From: an uncultured Bacilli bacterium
GTDB taxonomy: Bacteria > Bacillota_I > Bacilli_A > RFN20 > CAG-826
NCBI GenBank assembly: GCA_934140155.1
Contig: CAKPBC010000004.1
Coordinates: 141,476 to 205,475, forward strand
Length of the DNA stretch: 64,000 nt
Direction of reading: 5' to 3'
Shown one piece after another: positions 61,961 through 64,000 of this stretch. The notes under the pieces are model-generated. The model made no database searches. It was not told the origin of the DNA and was given only the letters and a program-made list of their open reading frames with translations. Every line of letters starts with the position of its first letter. The stretch's first letter is position 1. The position numbers and the translations under genes are program-made.

Positions 61961-63373
61961 TTACAATTCAATTTCAATATACTTCTTACCTAAAGTTTTA
62001 ATCTTGCACTTACTAGTAATATCATTTTTAAAATCATCGTAAATTTTAGATGATAAAAAAACAATCTTTTTTTGATATCTTAGTAAATGATTATAATTTG
62101 CATGTCCAAAACTGTTCCTTCCACTCAAAACAATTCCTTTAGTATTTTCATCTATAACACTATTTATTTTTGGGATATCACGAATCAAAGAAGTATCATA
62201 TTTACAGCAATGATGTGGTATTAACACATAATCATAATGAGTTTCTAGTATTCTAGAATCAAATTCCTGATATAAAGAATCGGCAGGAATTAAAACATTA
62301 TTTTTTCTTGATTTTATAGTAGTAACTAAACATTCAGCATTAGCCTTAGTTGATTGATTTGGGTCCATTTTACCTATTGTTTGATATATTTTTATATTAT
62401 CAGACAAATCTAAATAGCCACCATATTTTGGAACAATTCCTGAAAAAGTTTTATGACTAGCAACTTTCAATAATACAGCGAAAAATTTATTTGCTTTAAC
62501 CCCTGTTCCATGATATTTAGGAAAAATCCACCAAGGTGTAGTCAAATCTGTTCTAGTTATCACGTTATTAATATGATCCATATCAAAATGAGAAATCAGT
62601 ATTTTTGTTTGATAATCTATTTTGGAAATCATTTCATCCAAAGCACTATTCTTTCTCTTAGATTGTAAGCCAAAGTCAAATACCATAATTACTTCATAAT
62701 CTGTTTTCGATTCATCTTTGTATTTTATTAGGGCAGAACAATTACCTTGTCCAACATCAAAAACTCTTAATGAATAATCATCTGAATAATCAATATTATC
62801 CATATATCGACCTGGTCTATAATCAAAATCTTCATGTCTATGATTTTGAATATACTCATTAAATAAAAAATCGATTTGTCTTGTTGTTTCATCATATTTA
62901 AAATTAGCTTCTATACAATCATAATAATATTTATAAAAAGCATTATTTAGAGTCTCGAGCAAATCATCTTCTGAGATTCTCTTTAAAGATTGACTATCAG
63001 GTAATACTTCTGCAATAATTCTATTCTTAGGATTAGAACCAAACTTCATATATTGAATCAATTCAATTAATTCTTCTTTTGTAACAGAAAATGGTGATGA
63101 TTTAAAATTTAGTTTCTTTATATCATTATTTAAATAGCCACTCAAAATAAATTTATAATATTCATTATAGTTGTAATAAACTCTATAAATATTAAATTTT
63201 ATGTTGTTTTCATCATTATTTTCACATTGTTCAAAATAAATAGAAATAGAGTCTCTTAAATATTGTGTACCAGCTCTTTGCTCACCAAAATGATTATCAT
63301 TTATTATAGAAAACATTGGTAGATATGCTATCATTTTATAAAAAATACGTTTTCCTGATTCTAGTTGAACCAT
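61961..63373 (-). CDS. Orphan metallo-beta-lactamase fold protein, ComEC-related, of unknown role
   Basis: 470 residues. The first 200 have no recognised domain. The second half reads LRVFDVGQGNCSALIKYKDE, LISHFDMDHINNV (metal motif HxDxDH), LIPADSLYQEFD and LIPHHCCKYD, as in ComEC/Rec2-like hydrolases. A strong GGGGAGG site precedes ATG, with G7 and T7 runs just upstream. No membrane segment, so unlike ComEC itself it is cytosolic. It sits between a dead insertion sequence and unknown genes, a setting common for defence genes. A defence role is only a guess. Confidence 0.7.
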   Translation of the reverse strand: MVQLESGKRIFYKMIAYLPMFSIINDNHFGEQRAGTQYLRDSISIYFEQCENNDENNIKFNIYRVYYNYNEYYKFILSGYLNNDIKKLNFKSSPFSVTKEELIELIQYMKFGSNPKNRIIAEVLPDSQSLKRISEDDLLETLNNAFYKYYYDCIEANFKYDETTRQIDFLFNEYIQNHRHEDFDYRPGRYMDNIDYSDDYSLRVFDVGQGNCSALIKYKDESKTDYEVIMVFDFGLQSKRKNSALDEMISKIDYQTKILISHFDMDHINNVITRTDLTTPWWIFPKYHGTGVKANKFFAVLLKVASHKTFSGIVPKYGGYLDLSDNIKIYQTIGKMDPNQSTKANAECLVTTIKSRKNNVLIPADSLYQEFDSRILETHYDYVLIPHHCCKYDTSLIRDIPKINSVIDENTKGIVLSGRNSFGHANYNHLLRYQKKIVFLSSKIYDDFKNDITSKCKIKTLGKKYIEIEL

Positions 63374-63468
63374 GTTTACCTCCCCCCCAAAAAAACAAAA
63401 AATTTAATTCGTACTGAGATGCATTTATATAATATAAATATAACACTTTTTTGCTGAATATTACACAT

Positions 63469-63514
63469 ATACATCAAATTATCTAAAACAACATACATCA
63501 AATTATCTAAAACA
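63469..63514. repeat. Tandem 24-bp direct repeat upstream of the orphan MBL gene
   Basis: ATACATCAAATTATCTAAAA followed by CA occurs at 63469-63490 and exactly again at 63493-63514, separated by AC. It lies 96-141 bases upstream of the gene's ATG and may be a regulator site or a slippage product. Confidence 0.75.
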
Positions 63515-63561
63515 CATACCTATTGTAATTCTCTATTTATCTTACTTTTTTCTCAACAACC

Positions 63562-63592
63562 AAAAAAAGTAGTTTATTTCTAAGCTACTTCT
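63562..63592 (-). terminator. Terminator on the minus strand
   Basis: AAGTAG(C)TTA..TAA(A)CTACTT stem followed by TTTTTTT on the minus strand. It would end a transcript coming from the right edge. Confidence 0.75.
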
Positions 63593-63727
63593 TGCTGTTA
63601 TAGTGTTTTGGATTTCTTTCAATCCAGAACGTATATACGAACATTCCTGGTAAGAACTTACAATTCTTAATAAAGTTCGTTTGTTTTTCCTTTCTTATGT
63701 GTAAGATGACCTATTATGATACAATTT

Positions 63728-63775
63728 GCGTACACCCCTTAAAAAGTGCGTACAGTTCATTCAAAATGCGTACAG
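63728..63775. repeat. Three GCGTACA repeats spaced exactly 20 bases
   Basis: GCGTACA starts at 63728, 63748 and 63768. The second and third copies extend to TGCGTACAGTT. A 20-base period puts the sites on nearly the same face of DNA. Such arrays bind transposase at the ends of IS21-like elements or act as iterons or operators. The rest of 63593-63916 holds no convincing gene. Confidence 0.6.
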
Positions 63776-63916
63776 TTTAAAAGCATCAAAATAACTTTTT
63801 CATTTTCATCTATTATTCTATTAAACCACATGTTTTGTGTTGCTGATTACTAAAAAAGCCATTAAAAAACTCCTTTCCAACTAAAGGATTGACTTAATGC
63901 AAGCATAAATAACTAT

Positions 63917-64000
63917 TTATATGTTCGCTTTGTAATCAAAATAAGTAGAACAATATTCAAGAGATTTATCTAAAAACTCTTGCAATTTATCAAGGTCAGC
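63917..64000 (-). CDS. C-terminal end of a gene running off the window
   Basis: From base 64000 the minus strand reads ADLDKLQEFLDKSLEYCSTY and FDYKANI, then TAA. The helical, mixed-charge composition is protein-like. Only 27 residues are visible, so no family can be named. The GCGTACA repeats and a terminator lie downstream of it. Confidence 0.45.
   Translation of the reverse strand, partial: ADLDKLQEFLDKSLEYCSTYFDYKANI

Noticed and set aside
63469..63514. Possible CRISPR array
   Set aside because: Only two units with a two-base joiner; there are no spacers and no cas genes in the window.
63840..63885. 13-residue frame on the minus strand with AAAGGAG before its ATG
   Set aside because: Too short, with no hydrophobic or charged pattern and no repeat or hairpin context to support it.
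1..64000. Mycoplasma genetic code (UGA as Trp)
   Set aside because: Recognised genes use TGG for Trp, TGA ends the reverse-transcriptase fragment, and the only Trp tRNA seen has anticodon CCA.

Overview
The window comes from a low-GC, AT-rich bacterium of the Firmicutes/Mollicutes neighbourhood. Shine-Dalgarno sites are strong (GGAGG-like), promoters are TTGACA/TATAAT type, and genes are tightly packed. A tRNA-Trp with anticodon CCA and genes that use TGG for Trp fit the standard code rather than the UGA=Trp mycoplasma code. Some genes still have a mycoplasma flavour: an over-long UgpC/MsmK-type sugar ATPase with two insertions, and a small MG284/MPN403- or ArpU-like protein. LysM/GH18, many lipoproteins and plant-polysaccharide enzymes suggest a gut Bacilli lineage close to Mollicutes. 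That placement is inference.

Layout. 1-1.4 kb: a MATE exporter cut by the window edge. 1.6-1.8 kb: a compact locus resembling a type I toxin-antitoxin system. 2-3.9 kb: thymidine kinase and a LysM-GH18 hydrolase, convergent. 4.0-19.5 kb: a minus-strand carbohydrate operon of eleven genes (two Ig-like lipoproteins, two GH43 lipoproteins, a complete sugar ABC transporter, GH36 alpha-galactosidase, GH43, and a CE6/SASA-type esterase). A divergent LacI-family regulator faces it, and a perfect palindrome sits inside the operon promoter. 20.8-25.3 kb: a small cationic peptide gene, two CNNM/CorC-type membrane proteins, an M20 amidohydrolase, and a small McrB-N-like protein whose promoter spacer holds a run of ten G. 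25.4-29.8 kb: SDR, ABC-F, HflX, and a guanylate-kinase-like gene. 29.9-34.4 kb: a very small Tad/type II secretion-like pilus operon. 34.5-35.4 kb: acyl carrier protein, tRNA-Asn, tRNA-Glu and a decayed copy of the tRNA end.

35.4-46.5 kb holds housekeeping and accessory genes: isochorismatase-like hydrolase, LURP-one, CarD, condensation-like acyltransferase with a zinc-ribbon membrane partner, ABC-F, YqeY, tRNA-Trp, MATE, Ogt and Tag DNA repair, CBS protein, and a DUF2188-TM-metallo-beta-lactamase fusion. 46.5-54 kb on the minus strand: TrkH/TrkA potassium uptake, a FeoA-FeoB fusion with its Cys-rich partner, and the GGGtGRT/NifU-like pair.

54-64 kb is an accessory and decaying region. It holds a frameshifted pseudogene, a truncated group II intron directly after a terminator, a large surface lipoprotein, a GNAT pseudogene, an FtsX/LolD-type ABC exporter of different base composition, an IS3-like remnant, an orphan metallo-beta-lactamase protein, and short phased repeats. 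No CRISPR array, rRNA or intact transposase was seen.
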